Positions 17,311 to 27,857 of a stretch of DNA of 64,000 nt are shown here, one piece after another. Under the pieces are notes generated by a model. The model had not been told where the DNA came from and did no database searches. It saw only the letters and a program-made list of their open reading frames with translations. A program made the position numbers and the translations under genes. Origin of the DNA: Castellaniella sp040276065 (GTDB taxonomy: Bacteria > Pseudomonadota > Gammaproteobacteria > Burkholderiales > Burkholderiaceae_B); assembly GCF_040276065.1 (NCBI RefSeq), contig NZ_JBELOI010000008.1, positions 1 to 64,000 of the forward strand, written 5' to 3'. Position 1 is the first letter of the stretch; each line of letters begins with the position of its first letter.

Positions 17311-18213
17311 TTAGCGCGTCTGGCGCTCGCCGCCCAGGGCGGTCACCAGATCGGTCAGCAGGCGCGCCAGCTCGCCACACATCAGCGCCATGTCGGCGTC
17401 GAACTGCTCGGCCTCATTGGCCGCCTGGGCGTCCTGATGCTCTTTGAGTACGTCCAGGGGCGCGACGCGCTTGATGTCCAGGTTCTCGGTCAGCACAAAT
17501 GAGACACGGTCGTTCCAGGTGAGAGCCAGGCGCGTGCATTGCTTGCCTGCCTGCACGTGTTTGCGCACGTCGTCCAGCTCCACGCTCTGGCGGACGTAAC
17601 GCACCGTGGCGCGGCTCTCGCCGGTGGCGCGCAGCTCGGTGTCCTGGTCGATGGTGAACCCGGCCGGGGCCTCGTCCTCGTAGAGCCATTGTGTCATAGC
17701 GGCAGCGGGCGACAGCTCGACGTGCAGCGGCACGATGGGGAAGGGCGTAAGCGTCTTGGCCAGCAGGCCCAGGACCTCGTCGCTCTTGGCCGTGGCGGCC
17801 GCGTCGATGGCGACCCAGCCGTTGATCGTGTCGATCCAGACGTGCGTGTCGTGGGCGATGACGAATGCGCGCGGCAGCAGCTCCATGGTGAGCTGTTCCT
17901 TGATTTCCTTCATCTGCTTGCGGCCCGGCTTGTAGCCTTGTTGTTCTTCGATTTCCAGCGCTCGGGCGCGGCTGGCCTGGTTGATGACGGTGGCCGGGAG
18001 CAGCTTTTTTTCAGTGTGCAGGCGCAGCAGCACCTGGCCGTGCGACGCATAGGCGAGGCCGGCGTCCTCGCGCGGCGGCATCCAGCCCGATACCTGGCTG
18101 TCCTGGCTGCCACCGGGGCGGAAGGCCAGCGGCTCGAGGGCGGCCTCAAGCGCGGCGGGCGTCAGGGAGATCTTGGGGGCGAGACGGTAGAGTTTGAGAT
18201 TTTTGAACCACAT
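17311..18213 (-). CDS. rdgC: Recombination-associated protein RdgC
   Basis: 300 residues, normal length. The N-terminus MWFKNLKLYRL and the internal GYKPGRKQMKEIKEQLTMELLPRAFV stretch are characteristic. RdgC forms a ring-shaped dimer on DNA and restrains RecA-dependent recombination in E. coli and Neisseria. No clear Shine-Dalgarno sequence precedes the ATG at 18213. A LysR gene follows 13 bp downstream on the same strand. Confidence 0.95.
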   Translation of the reverse strand: MWFKNLKLYRLAPKISLTPAALEAALEPLAFRPGGSQDSQVSGWMPPREDAGLAYASHGQVLLRLHTEKKLLPATVINQASRARALEIEEQQGYKPGRKQMKEIKEQLTMELLPRAFVIAHDTHVWIDTINGWVAIDAAATAKSDEVLGLLAKTLTPFPIVPLHVELSPAAAMTQWLYEDEAPAGFTIDQDTELRATGESRATVRYVRQSVELDDVRKHVQAGKQCTRLALTWNDRVSFVLTENLDIKRVAPLDVLKEHQDAQAANEAEQFDADMALMCGELARLLTDLVTALGGERQTR

Positions 18214-18855
18214 GGGAATGCCGGAGGTAGAGCGGGTGACGGGGCGGGGCGGAGCCCCGGGAACAGGGCTCCGATTGTACGCGCAGAACCCGGTGAGCAG
18301 GGTTTTGGTTGCGCGTTCGGGACCCAGGGCGAGCAGGAGCTGGCCTCAGGTCGCGCGCGCGGATCGCGCCAGGTTTGGGGACGTGTATAAGGCGGTCGGC
18401 CAGCGGGTCAACGCGGCTTATGGGAGGCCCTCACCGATGTCTCCGCGGGATGTGGTCCGCCCCTGTCTTTTCTCTAAGGAGTTCGCCGTTCTTTCGCAAT
18501 GTCTTAGTGAAAGTGATGGGGAAATACAGGGCGTCCGACTCGATCCGCGCGCGCGTCGAGAGATCTATTTCGGTGCTCTCGATGGTGAAGACATTTCGGC
18601 GTTCGCCTTGGTAGCGGGCGTTGGCGGGCATGGCGTCATTACAAAAAAATGGCCCAGGCACTGAGACCGGGCCACTCAACGCACGCCATCGCACATGGTA
18701 AGGCTCGCGGGGAGTGCGAGGCGGCGGCGGGTCGGCCTGAAGATTCGCCCGGAAGCCAAGGGGGAACGAAGTTCCGGACGGCGGGTCGGCCCTGCCGCGC
18801 CATTCTAGCAAGGGCATGCTGACAATAGTCTGAAATTCAATATTTCTGGATTCAA
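18214..18855. other. 640-bp intergenic region between rdgC and the MHS transporter gene
   Basis: Holds the upstream region of rdgC, an intrinsic terminator for the transporter transcript (18643-18674), and two copies of the 13-mer CGGCGGGTCGGCC (18725-18737 and 18779-18791) in the presumed 3' untranslated region. A 66-codon minus-strand frame (18431-18631) is open but has no ribosome site and no recognisable similarity, so I do not call it a gene. Confidence 0.6.
18643..18674 (-). terminator. Intrinsic terminator of the transporter / two-component operon
   Basis: On the minus strand TGGCCC (18674-18669) pairs with GGGCCA (18655-18650), followed by seven T. It lies about 180 bases past the transporter stop codon. 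Confidence 0.8.
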
Positions 18856-20553
18856 TCAATCGGGTGTTGCGTCCAGATCATTGCGGTACGTCTCCTTGAC
18901 GAACAAGGTGCCGATCACCAACGTCATCAGGGCGATGATGATCGGATACCACAGGCCGTCATACATGTTCCCGGTGGCGGCCACCGTGGCGAAGGCCACG
19001 GGCGGCAGGAATCCGCCGAACCAGCCGTTGCCGATGTGGTAGGGCACGCTCATGGAGGTATAGCGGATGCGGGTGGGGAACATTTCGACGAGCATTGCCG
19101 CAATCGGCCCGTAGACCATTGTCACCTGCAGGACCAGAAAGAACAGCAATAGCAGGACCATGATGTAGTTGATCTGCGAGGGGTCGGCGCGCTGGGGATA
19201 GCCGTGGTCGCGGATCGCCTGCATGAGGCTGGCCTGCAGGATACGGTTGCGCGCGGCGAATTCCACGCGGCTGAGCGCGCTGCCGTCGAAGGACGGGACC
19301 ACCTGGTCGCCGATGATGGCGCGCGCGACCGCGCCCGGCTTGGCGGCGGCGTTGACATAGTGGACCGAGTTCGTGGCCATGAAGGCCTTGAGCAGGTCGC
19401 AGGAGCTCGTGAACGAGGTGGTGCCCACTGGGTTGAACTGCAGCGAGCAATCCGCCGGGTCGGCCTGCACCATGACGGGCGCGAGGCTTTGCGCGCGTTC
19501 GAGGGCGGGGTTCGCATAGTGGGTGAGGCCCTTGAACACGGGAAAATAGGTGAGGATCGCGATCAGGCAGCCCGCCATGATGATGGGCTTGCGTCCGATC
19601 CGGTCGGACAGGGAACCGAACACGACGAAAAATGGGCAGGCCAGCAGCAAGGCCAGCGCCACGAGAATGTTGGCGATATTGGCGTCCACGCCGAGCGTCT
19701 GGGTGAGAAAGTACAGCGCGTAGAACTGGCCTGTGTACCAGACCACCGCCTGGCCGGCGGTCAGGCCCAGCAGGGCCAGGATGATCATCCGCAGGTTCTT
19801 CCAGCGACCGAAGGATTCCTTGATGGGCGCCTTGGAGATCGTGCCTTCGCTTTTCATGCGTTTGAAGGCCGGGGACTCGTGCAGCCGCAGGCGGATCCAG
19901 ACCGAGATCACCAGCAGCAGCACCGAGATCAGGAACGGCACCCGCCAGCCCCATTCGGTGAAGGCCTCCTCGCCCAGCGTGGCGCGCGTGCCCAACACCA
20001 CCACCAGGGACAGGAACATGCCGGTCGTGGCGGTGGTCTGGATCCAGCTCGTGAAGAACCCGCGCCGGTTCGGCGGAGCGTGCTCGGCCACGTAGACCGC
20101 CGCGCCCCCGTATTCGCCGCCGAGAGCCAGGCCCTGCAATAGGCGCAAGACCAGCAAAATGATGGGAGCGGCCGACCCAATCGAGGCCGAGGAGGGCAGC
20201 ACGCCCACCAGGAAGGTCGACAGGCCCATGATCAGGATCGAGATGACGAAGGCGTATTTGCGGCCCACCATGTCCCCGATCCTGCCGAACACCAGTGCAC
20301 CGAAGGGACGCACGGCAAAGCCCGCGGCGAAGGTCAGCAGGGCGAAGATGAAGCCGGCTGTGGGGTTCAGGCCCGAGAAGAAATGCAGGGCGATGACCGA
20401 GGCCAGCGAACCGTAGACATAAAAGTCGTACCACTCGAAGACCGCACCCATGGACGAGGCGAGGATCACCCGGCGTTCCTCGTGGGTCATCGGACGGTCA
20501 GCGGCATCCGCGGGAATCTCGGTCGGCGCGCCTGCGCGTGTCGGGGGATTCAT
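18856..20553 (-). CDS. MFS metabolite:H+ symporter (MHS family)
   Basis: 565 residues, 12 predicted transmembrane segments. MHS signatures are clear: SSMGAVFEWYDFYVYGSLA at residue 33, RPFGALVFGRIGDMVGRKYAF, and RLLQGLALGGEYGGAAVYVAEHAP. A soluble insert of about 100 residues (roughly 350-455) separates transmembrane segments in the second half. Homologues carry carboxylates, betaines or proline; the substrate here is unknown. It overlaps the sensor kinase gene by 4 bp and so is the last gene of a regulator-sensor-transporter operon, suggesting that the kinase detects the transported compound. Confidence 0.92.
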   Translation of the reverse strand: MNPPTRAGAPTEIPADAADRPMTHEERRVILASSMGAVFEWYDFYVYGSLASVIALHFFSGLNPTAGFIFALLTFAAGFAVRPFGALVFGRIGDMVGRKYAFVISILIMGLSTFLVGVLPSSASIGSAAPIILLVLRLLQGLALGGEYGGAAVYVAEHAPPNRRGFFTSWIQTTATTGMFLSLVVVLGTRATLGEEAFTEWGWRVPFLISVLLLVISVWIRLRLHESPAFKRMKSEGTISKAPIKESFGRWKNLRMIILALLGLTAGQAVVWYTGQFYALYFLTQTLGVDANIANILVALALLLACPFFVVFGSLSDRIGRKPIIMAGCLIAILTYFPVFKGLTHYANPALERAQSLAPVMVQADPADCSLQFNPVGTTSFTSSCDLLKAFMATNSVHYVNAAAKPGAVARAIIGDQVVPSFDGSALSRVEFAARNRILQASLMQAIRDHGYPQRADPSQINYIMVLLLLFFLVLQVTMVYGPIAAMLVEMFPTRIRYTSMSVPYHIGNGWFGGFLPPVAFATVAATGNMYDGLWYPIIIALMTLVIGTLFVKETYRNDLDATPD

Positions 20554-22001
20554 AGGCTGGTGGTCCTGGGGACGTAGTCGCGTGGAAAGGTCACGCGGAT
20601 GCGGGTGCCGCCGCTGGCGGGGTCGCGGTGATTGCCTGGGGGCAGGAAATGGATCTCGGCCTGATGGTGTTCAGCCACCTCTTTGACGATGGACAGGCCC
20701 AGGCCGCTGCCCTCGGCCTCGTTGCCCAGCACCCGGAAGAACCGGTCGAAGACGCGGGCCTGGTTCTCGGGCGAGACCCCGGGGCCGGTATCCTGAACCT
20801 CTAGGGTGATGTGCTCGTCATCGCCGCCGGCGCGCACGGTGACGCGCCCGCCCGGCGGGGTGTAAAGCAGGGCGTTGTCGATCAGGTTGTTGAGCATTTC
20901 GCGGATCATGGTGCGGTTGCCGAAGACGGGCAGCGTTTCTTCGGGTGCGTCGAAGCCCAGGTCGATGCGCTTGCCCATGGCCGCCTGCACCCATTCCATG
21001 GTGCATTGCCGCGCAAGTTCGCGGATATCCAGGGATTCGGTGGCGCGCGGCACCGTGTCGTCGATGCTCTCGGCGCGCGCGAGCAGCAGGAGCTGGTTGA
21101 CCAGCCGCGTGGCGCGTTGGGATCCGACCTGAAGCTGATGCAGGCTGTCGCTCATGAGCGCGGGGTCGCGCTCGCGCAGAGCCAGTTCGCACTGGGTGCG
21201 GATGCCCGCCAGCGGGGTCTTGAGCTGGTGGGCCGCGTTTGCGACGAAGCGCCGCTGGGATTCCAGCGAGGCCGCCAGGCGCTTGAGCACGTTGTTCATG
21301 GCCGCGATCAGCGGCGCGATCTCGGCGGGCGCCAAGTCGTCGCGAATGGGGGATAGATCGCTCGGTTTGCGCTTGCGCATGTGCTCTTGCAGCAGGCTGA
21401 GGGGCTCCAGACCCTGGGTCAGGCCCAGGCCGGCGAGCATGGCGGCCAGCGGCAGGATAATTAATTGTGGCGTCAACATTCCAGTGAGGATTTCCTGCTG
21501 GAGGGTGGCGCGCGCCTCGCTGGGTTCGGCCACCGCCGCGAGAAACCCCACGCCGTCGCGGTCGCGTCCACCCCAGACATAGGCCACCCGTACCGAGCGA
21601 TGCTGCATGGTCGCGTTGCGGTAGCGGATCTGATTGATGTCGTAGGCCCAGTTTTCGGGGATGGGGAGGTCGGCGCTGCCGGCCAGCGAGTGGCCGTTGG
21701 CATCCAGGATCCGCCAGATCGTCGGCGTCTGGCCGGCGTCCCCCTCGAGGATTGTGCGCGCCGACTCGGACAGGCGCACGCCATCGTGCAGACGTTGTTG
21801 CTCGACCTCGTGGCGCAGCAGGCGCAGGTGACTCGCCAGTGTGCGGTCGTAGGGCGCGTTGGCGATGTTCTGGGCGATGAAGTACGTGATGACGATGCCA
21901 ATCGACCACATGATGAACAGCGGCACGATCATCCATGACAGGATGCGGCTCAGCAGTGTGCGGCGTCGTTTCTTGCGGCCCTTGCTGGACGAGGGAAACA
22001 T
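20550..22001 (-). CDS. Two-component sensor histidine kinase (TctE-like)
   Basis: 483 residues. Transmembrane segment 1 at about 21-43, a periplasmic domain with the 2CSK_N-like pattern, transmembrane segment 2 at about 178-198, a HAMP-like linker, the HisKA box FVANAAHQLKTPLAG with phosphoacceptor His258, and the ATPase motifs NLIDNALLYTP (N), VQDTGPGV (G1), RFFR (F) and GSGLGLSIV (G2). All catalytic motifs are present. The gene lies 12 bp after the response regulator and overlaps the transporter start by 4 bp. Confidence 0.93.
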   Translation of the reverse strand: MFPSSSKGRKKRRRTLLSRILSWMIVPLFIMWSIGIVITYFIAQNIANAPYDRTLASHLRLLRHEVEQQRLHDGVRLSESARTILEGDAGQTPTIWRILDANGHSLAGSADLPIPENWAYDINQIRYRNATMQHRSVRVAYVWGGRDRDGVGFLAAVAEPSEARATLQQEILTGMLTPQLIILPLAAMLAGLGLTQGLEPLSLLQEHMRKRKPSDLSPIRDDLAPAEIAPLIAAMNNVLKRLAASLESQRRFVANAAHQLKTPLAGIRTQCELALRERDPALMSDSLHQLQVGSQRATRLVNQLLLLARAESIDDTVPRATESLDIRELARQCTMEWVQAAMGKRIDLGFDAPEETLPVFGNRTMIREMLNNLIDNALLYTPPGGRVTVRAGGDDEHITLEVQDTGPGVSPENQARVFDRFFRVLGNEAEGSGLGLSIVKEVAEHHQAEIHFLPPGNHRDPASGGTRIRVTFPRDYVPRTTSL

Positions 22002-22013
22002 GCCGCCCCGAAA

Positions 22014-22715
<702 letters not shown>

Positions 22716-22877
22716 GGCGGGAATGACATCCAGGGGCAGGTTGGGATCAGGGGGACGCGCGGCGCCGCGCGTGCGCTGCGCGCCCGGGGTTTCATTCTGT
22801 CACGCGACGCGCTTGCGGTCATTAGGGGTTAACGATGGGCGCGGGCCGGCGTCGAGGGCGCGCCGACGGCTCTCCGG

Positions 22878-22906
22878 GAGACATCTGTATTTCCATACAG
22901 TATAAT
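22878..22906 (+). promoter_or_regulatory. recA promoter
   Basis: GAGACA (22878-22883), 17-bp spacer, perfect TATAAT (22901-22906). The spacer contains the LexA box. Confidence 0.8.
22885..22900. promoter_or_regulatory. LexA (SOS) box
   Basis: CTGT-ATTTCCAT-ACAG matches the CTGT-N8-ACAG consensus exactly. It lies between the -35 and -10 elements and directly abuts the -10, so LexA would occlude RNA polymerase at recA. Confidence 0.92.
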
Positions 22907-22982
22907 TTAGTGCCATAATCGTCGAAAACCACGGCCTGCCGGATGCCCTCCGCCGGCCCAAACCGTTACTCAAGGAGTCCAC

Positions 22983-24032
22983 ATGGACGAACAAACCGGC
23001 AAGGCCGCCAACCCCGAGCGCGCCAAGGCGCTGGCCGCGGCGCTGTCGCAGATCGAAAAGCAATTCGGCAAAGGTTCGGTCATGCGCTATGGCGACAACC
23101 AGGTCGAGCACGACATCCAGGTGGTGTCGACCGGTTCGCTCGGGCTGGACATCGCGTTGGGCGTCGGTGGTCTGCCGCGTGGCCGCGTGATCGAGGTCTA
23201 CGGCCCCGAGTCCTCCGGCAAGACCACGCTGACCCTGCAGGTCATCGCCGAGATGCAGAAGGTCGGCGGCACCTGCGCCTTCATCGACGCCGAGCACGCG
23301 CTGGATGTGCAATATGCGTCGCGCCTGGGCGTCAACTTGTCCGATCTGCTGATTTCCCAGCCGGATACCGGCGAGCAGGCCCTCGAGATCACCGACGCCC
23401 TGGTGCGCTCGGGGTCGGTGGACCTGATCGTGATCGACTCGGTGGCGGCCCTGGTGCCCAAGGCCGAGATCGAGGGCGATATGGGGGATTCGCTGCCTGG
23501 CCTGCAGGCCAGGCTCATGAGCCAGGCCCTGCGCAAGCTTACCGCCACGATCAAGCGCGCCAACTGCATGGTGATCTTCATCAACCAGATCCGGATGAAG
23601 ATCGGCGTCATGTTCGGCAACCCCGAAACCACCACCGGGGGCAATGCGCTGAAATTCTATTCCTCGGTGCGCCTGGACATCCGCCGCATCGGCTCGATCA
23701 AGAAAGGCGACGAGGTGGTCGGCAACGAGACGCGCGTCAAGGTGGTGAAAAACAAGGTCGCGCCGCCTTTCAAGCAGGTCGAGTTCGACATCATGTACGG
23801 TACCGGAATCTCGCGCGAGGGCGAGATCATCGACCTGGGTGTGCAGGCGGGCATCGTGGACAAGGCTGGTGCCTGGTACAGCTATAACGGCGAGCGCATC
23901 GGCCAGGGCAAGGACAATGTGCGGGACTACCTCAAGGAACGCCCCGAGATGGCCTTCGAGATCGAGAATCGCGTGCGCGAGCAGCTCGGCATCGTCGCGC
24001 GCGCCCCGGCCGCGCAGGCCGATGGCCAGTGA
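22983..24032 (+). CDS. recA: Recombinase RecA
   Basis: 349 residues, normal length. Walker A is GPESSGKT with Lys80; LIVIDSVAALVPKAEIEGD is the Walker B / loop L1 region; FINQIRMKIGVMFGNPETTTGG is loop L2. It binds single-stranded DNA, drives strand exchange and triggers LexA self-cleavage. AAGGAG lies 6 bp upstream of the ATG. It overlaps recX by 11 bp. Confidence 0.99.
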   Translation: MDEQTGKAANPERAKALAAALSQIEKQFGKGSVMRYGDNQVEHDIQVVSTGSLGLDIALGVGGLPRGRVIEVYGPESSGKTTLTLQVIAEMQKVGGTCAFIDAEHALDVQYASRLGVNLSDLLISQPDTGEQALEITDALVRSGSVDLIVIDSVAALVPKAEIEGDMGDSLPGLQARLMSQALRKLTATIKRANCMVIFINQIRMKIGVMFGNPETTTGGNALKFYSSVRLDIRRIGSIKKGDEVVGNETRVKVVKNKVAPPFKQVEFDIMYGTGISREGEIIDLGVQAGIVDKAGAWYSYNGERIGQGKDNVRDYLKERPEMAFEIENRVREQLGIVARAPAAQADGQ

Positions 24033-24486
24033 TGATCCCGATCGCGGCCCCAGCCTGAAGGCCAGGGCCATCGCCTATCTGTCCCGCCGCGAGCATTCGC
24101 GCCTGGAGCTGCGGCGCAAGCTCGCCGCCCATTGCGATGATCCCGAGCGGATCGAGGCCGTCCTCGACGATCTCGAACGCCAGCATTGGCAGTCGGACCG
24201 GCGCTACGCCGAGGCCTATGCCGCGCGCCAGGCTCCACGGCAAGGTGCCGCCCGCATCCTGCAAACCCTGCGCCAGCAAGGGGTCGGCGAGGACGAGCTC
24301 TGCGACCTCGGGGCCGGCCTGGCCGATACGGAATCCGGTCGGGCGCGCGAGGTGTGGCTGCGCAAGTTCGGGCAACCCCCGGGCGACGCGCGGGAATACG
24401 CCCGCCAATACCGCTTTCTGGCGGGCCGGGGGTTCTCGGCCGAGTGCGTGCGCAGGATACTGGACGGCCGGGATTCCGAACGCTGA
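24022..24486 (+). CDS. recX: Regulatory protein RecX
   Basis: 154 residues of three-helix RecX repeats: AIAYLSRREHSRLELRRKL, then DLERQHWQSDRRYAEAYA, ending GRGFSAECVRRIL. RecX modulates RecA filaments. The start at 24022 lies inside the recA 3' end (11-bp overlap), giving co-transcription and probable translational coupling; reading further upstream only runs through recA in another frame. Confidence 0.93.
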   Translation: MASDDPDRGPSLKARAIAYLSRREHSRLELRRKLAAHCDDPERIEAVLDDLERQHWQSDRRYAEAYAARQAPRQGAARILQTLRQQGVGEDELCDLGAGLADTESGRAREVWLRKFGQPPGDAREYARQYRFLAGRGFSAECVRRILDGRDSER

Positions 24487-24533
24487 TTCCGTGTCCTGAT
24501 TGGGCATGCACCGTGTCGGTTTCACCCGTCCAG

Positions 24534-25457
24534 TCATCCGGCCGGTGCCGGCTGGATGCCTGTCAAGGTATCGAAGCAGGTCTCGCGCGCCTGGGCCAGA
24601 AACGCCTGCACGTAGCTGGCCTCCGCGTCCTCGGCGCGGGTGGCCGCGTAGAGCGTGCGCCAAACGCCGTGTTCACCCAGGCGGCAGATGTGCAGCCAGC
24701 CCTGGTCCAGATATTCGGTCAGGGCCCAGTTGGGCAGGGCCGCCACGCCTCGGCCGCTGGCGACCAGCTGGACGATCATCGGCGTCAATTCGGCGGTGCG
24801 CACCGCCACCGGCTCCACCCCCTCGGGATCCATGAAGGCCGTGAACACGTCCAGGCGGTTGCGGTCCACCGGATAGGTGATCAGCACCTGATCGGCCAGT
24901 TGGCGCGCGTCCACGTGAGCGAGACCGGCAAGCGGTCCGCCTCGCGCGACCGCCACCACCAGTTCGTAGCCGAACAGCGGCGCATAGCGGATCGCCTCGG
25001 AGGGCTCCGGGTCCGAGGTGATCACCACGTCCAGGTCGCCGCGCAGCAGCGCCGGCAGGGGTGCGAAGGAAAATGCCGCCGACAGGTCCAGCGACACGTC
25101 GGGCCAGGCCTGGCGGAAGGCGTCCAGCGCCGGCATCAACCACTGGAAGCACGAGTGGCAGTCGATCGCCACGTGCAGGCGGCCCGTGCGGCCCGCCGCG
25201 AGGCGCTGCAGCTCACGCTCGGTGGCGCGGATTCGGGGCAGGACCTCCTCGGCCAGCTCGATGATGCGCAAGGCGGCCGTCGTCAGCCGGGCCGGGCGGG
25301 TGCGCCGGTTCAGCAGGGCGACCTTCAGCCTGACCTCGAGATCGCGCAATTGATGCGAAAGGGCGGATTGAGTCAGGTGCAGGCGCTCGGCGGCCTCCTG
25401 GAGGCTGCCGCCGTCCCGGATGGCCACCAGGGTTTCCATATGTTTGACCTCTATCAT
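24534..25457 (-). CDS. metR: LysR-type activator MetR
   Basis: 307 residues. N-terminal HTH: ETLVAIRDGGSLQEAAERLHLTQSALSHQLRDLE, the MetR version with SALSHQ. The effector domain retains the HSCFQWLMPALDAFR stretch known from MetR, which binds homocysteine. It is divergent from metE with 102 bp between the start codons, the standard arrangement for homocysteine-dependent activation of metE. Confidence 0.94.
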   Translation of the reverse strand: MIEVKHMETLVAIRDGGSLQEAAERLHLTQSALSHQLRDLEVRLKVALLNRRTRPARLTTAALRIIELAEEVLPRIRATERELQRLAAGRTGRLHVAIDCHSCFQWLMPALDAFRQAWPDVSLDLSAAFSFAPLPALLRGDLDVVITSDPEPSEAIRYAPLFGYELVVAVARGGPLAGLAHVDARQLADQVLITYPVDRNRLDVFTAFMDPEGVEPVAVRTAELTPMIVQLVASGRGVAALPNWALTEYLDQGWLHICRLGEHGVWRTLYAATRAEDAEASYVQAFLAQARETCFDTLTGIQPAPAG

Positions 25458-25469
25458 GAATTTTCCTCA
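25457..25469. promoter_or_regulatory. Candidate MetR binding site
   Basis: TGAATTTTCCTCA fits TGAA-N5-TTCA with one mismatch. It overlaps the metR start codon and sits about 90 bp upstream of metE. The AT-rich stretch TTTATATTAATA (25539-25550) nearer to metE could hold its -10 element. Confidence 0.5.
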
Positions 25470-25559
25470 ACTTATGGATGGTGCATTTGATTTTTCCCTG
25501 GGGAGCTTCGCATGCACAATGTCGTTTGTTGAGTAAATTTTATATTAATAGGTTTAAGA

Positions 25560-27857
25560 ATGACGATTATTCATAATCTGGGTTTTCCTCGGATCGGCGT
25601 GGACCGCGAGCTCAAGCGCGCTCAGGAGGCCTATTGGGCCGGCCATTCCGATCAGGCGGCGCTGCGCGAGGCGGGGCGCGCGTTGCGCGCCCGCCACTGG
25701 GAGATCCAGGCGCGCGCCGGCATGGCCGCCGTGCCGGTGGGGGATTTTGCCTGGTACGACCAGATTCTCGAATGGACGGCCACCCTGGGCGCCGTACCGG
25801 CGCGCTTCGGGCAGCCGGATGATGAGCCGGTCAGCCTGGATACGTTGTTTCGGATGGCGCGCGGCCGCGCGCCATCCGGCACGCCTGCAGCCGCCTGCGA
25901 AATGACCAAGTGGTTCGACACCAACTACCACTACATTGTCCCCGAGCTGCATCCGGGTCAATCCTATCGGATCGCGCGCGAGGATCTGTTCGAGCAGGTT
26001 GCCGAGGCGCAGGCCCTGGGCCATCGGACCAAGCCCGTGATCCCGGGGCCGCTGTCCTGGCTCTGGCTGGGCAAAGGGGATGCCTACGCCCGGGGGGCGG
26101 CCGACGAGGCCAAGCTCGAGCTGCTGCCGGCCTTGTTGACGGCCTACGAGCAGGTGCTGCGGCGCCTGGCGCGGCTAGGGGTGGAGTGGGTGCAGATCGA
26201 CGAGCCCATCCTCGGCCTGGAGCTGCCCGATGCCTGGAGGGCGGCCTTCGCCGGGATCTATGGCCGCTTGTCGGCGCAGGGCGTGCGCGTGCTGCTGGCA
26301 ACGTATTTCCAGGGGCTGGAGCCGAGTCTGGATGTGCTGCCTGATCTGCCGGTCCATGGCCTGCACATCGACCTGGTGCGCGCGCCCGGCCAGCTCGAGG
26401 GGGTGCTCGCTCGCTTGCGGGCGGACCAGGTGCTGTCGCTGGGCCTGATCGACGGACGCAATGTCTGGCGCACGGACCTGGATGCGGCGCAGGCGCTTGC
26501 CGACCGCGCACGGGAGCAAATCGGCGAGCGGCTGTGGCTGGCACCCTCGTGCTCGCTACTGCACGTGCCCATCGATCTGGCGCGAGAGGCCGGCATGGAC
26601 ACCGAGCTCAAGGGCTGGCTGTCTTTCGCCGTGCAAAAGCTCGAGGAATTGCGCTTGTTGGGCGCGCTCGTCGCGGGTGCACCCGGGCCGGACGATCTGC
26701 GGGCGGCGGCAGTGCAGCGCGCCGCGGCGCGGGCGCGTCGCGACTCGCCGCGCATCCATCGCGGGGACGTGGCCGGGCGCCTGCTCGAGGCCGATTCGCT
26801 CAGCCGCGAACGCGCTCCGTTTGCGCGGCGCATCGAGCGTCAGCACGCCCGCCTGGGCCTGCCCAGCTACCCGACGACGACGATCGGCTCCTTCCCGCAG
26901 ACGCCTGAAATCCGTGCGCTGCGTCGCGACTGGCGCGGTGGCTCGATCTCGGACGCGGCCTACGACAAGGCGATCCGCGAGGAGATCGAGCGGGTCATCC
27001 GCTTTCAGGAAGAGATCGGTCTGGATGTGCTGGTGCACGGCGAGCCCGAGCGCAACGACATGGTCGAGTACTTCGGCGAGCTGCTCGATGGATTCGCCTT
27101 TACGGAACATGGCTGGGTGCAGAGCTATGGCTCGCGCTGCGTCAAGCCGCCGCTGATCTACGGCGACGTGGCGCGCCTGGCGCCGATGACGGTTGCTTGG
27201 TCGGCCTACGCGCAGTCTCTGACCGATCGGCCCGTCAAAGGAATGCTGACCGGCCCGGTCACCATCCTGCAGTGGTCCTTTGTGCGCGACGATCAGCCGC
27301 GCGCGCTGACCTGCCGCCAGATCGCCCTGGCCTTGCGTGACGAGGTGCTGGATCTGGAGCAGGCGGGAGTCCGCGTGATCCAGATCGACGAGCCCGCGTT
27401 TCGCGAGGGTCTGCCGCTGCGGCGGACGGACTGGCCCGCCTATCTGGACTGGGCCGTGGACTGCTTCCGACTCTCGACCTCGGGGGTGCGCGAGGACACT
27501 CAGATCCATACCCATATGTGCTATTCCGAGTTCAACGACATTATCGAGGCGATCGCACGCATGGATGCCGACGTCATCACCATCGAGACTTCGCGCTCGA
27601 ACATGGAGCTGTTGGACGCGTTCGAGGAGTTCTCTTATCCCAATGACATAGGGCCGGGTGTCTACGACATCCATTCCCCCAATGTGCCCCGCGAGGACTG
27701 GATGGTCGACCTGATGCGCCGCGCCGCGCAGCGTCTGCCGGCCGGACGCCTCTGGGTCAATCCGGATTGCGGGCTCAAGACCCGGGCGTGGCCCGAGACT
27801 CGTGCAGCCTTGCAGTCCATGGTCCGGGCCGCGCACACCTTGCGCGCGGCCGCCTGA
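25560..27857 (+). CDS. metE: Cobalamin-independent methionine synthase
   Basis: 765 residues, full-length two-barrel enzyme transferring methyl from methyltetrahydrofolate to homocysteine. The N-terminal half starts IIHNLGFPRIG; the catalytic half starts near YPTTTIGSFPQTPEIRALR. Zinc ligands are visible as His652 and Cys654 (HTHMCYSEF) and Cys737 (NPDCGLKTR). Control is through the divergent metR; the 102-bp intergenic region is too short for a cobalamin riboswitch. Confidence 0.98.
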   Translation: MTIIHNLGFPRIGVDRELKRAQEAYWAGHSDQAALREAGRALRARHWEIQARAGMAAVPVGDFAWYDQILEWTATLGAVPARFGQPDDEPVSLDTLFRMARGRAPSGTPAAACEMTKWFDTNYHYIVPELHPGQSYRIAREDLFEQVAEAQALGHRTKPVIPGPLSWLWLGKGDAYARGAADEAKLELLPALLTAYEQVLRRLARLGVEWVQIDEPILGLELPDAWRAAFAGIYGRLSAQGVRVLLATYFQGLEPSLDVLPDLPVHGLHIDLVRAPGQLEGVLARLRADQVLSLGLIDGRNVWRTDLDAAQALADRAREQIGERLWLAPSCSLLHVPIDLAREAGMDTELKGWLSFAVQKLEELRLLGALVAGAPGPDDLRAAAVQRAAARARRDSPRIHRGDVAGRLLEADSLSRERAPFARRIERQHARLGLPSYPTTTIGSFPQTPEIRALRRDWRGGSISDAAYDKAIREEIERVIRFQEEIGLDVLVHGEPERNDMVEYFGELLDGFAFTEHGWVQSYGSRCVKPPLIYGDVARLAPMTVAWSAYAQSLTDRPVKGMLTGPVTILQWSFVRDDQPRALTCRQIALALRDEVLDLEQAGVRVIQIDEPAFREGLPLRRTDWPAYLDWAVDCFRLSTSGVREDTQIHTHMCYSEFNDIIEAIARMDADVITIETSRSNMELLDAFEEFSYPNDIGPGVYDIHSPNVPREDWMVDLMRRAAQRLPAGRLWVNPDCGLKTRAWPETRAALQSMVRAAHTLRAAA

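Noticed and set aside
18431..18631. 66-codon minus-strand frame between the terminator and rdgC
   Set aside because: No ribosome site, no family, and it begins after a strong terminator; could be real but unsupported.
25458..25559. Cobalamin riboswitch before metE
   Set aside because: Only about 100 bp of AT-rich sequence with no conserved B12-box; divergent metR explains control.
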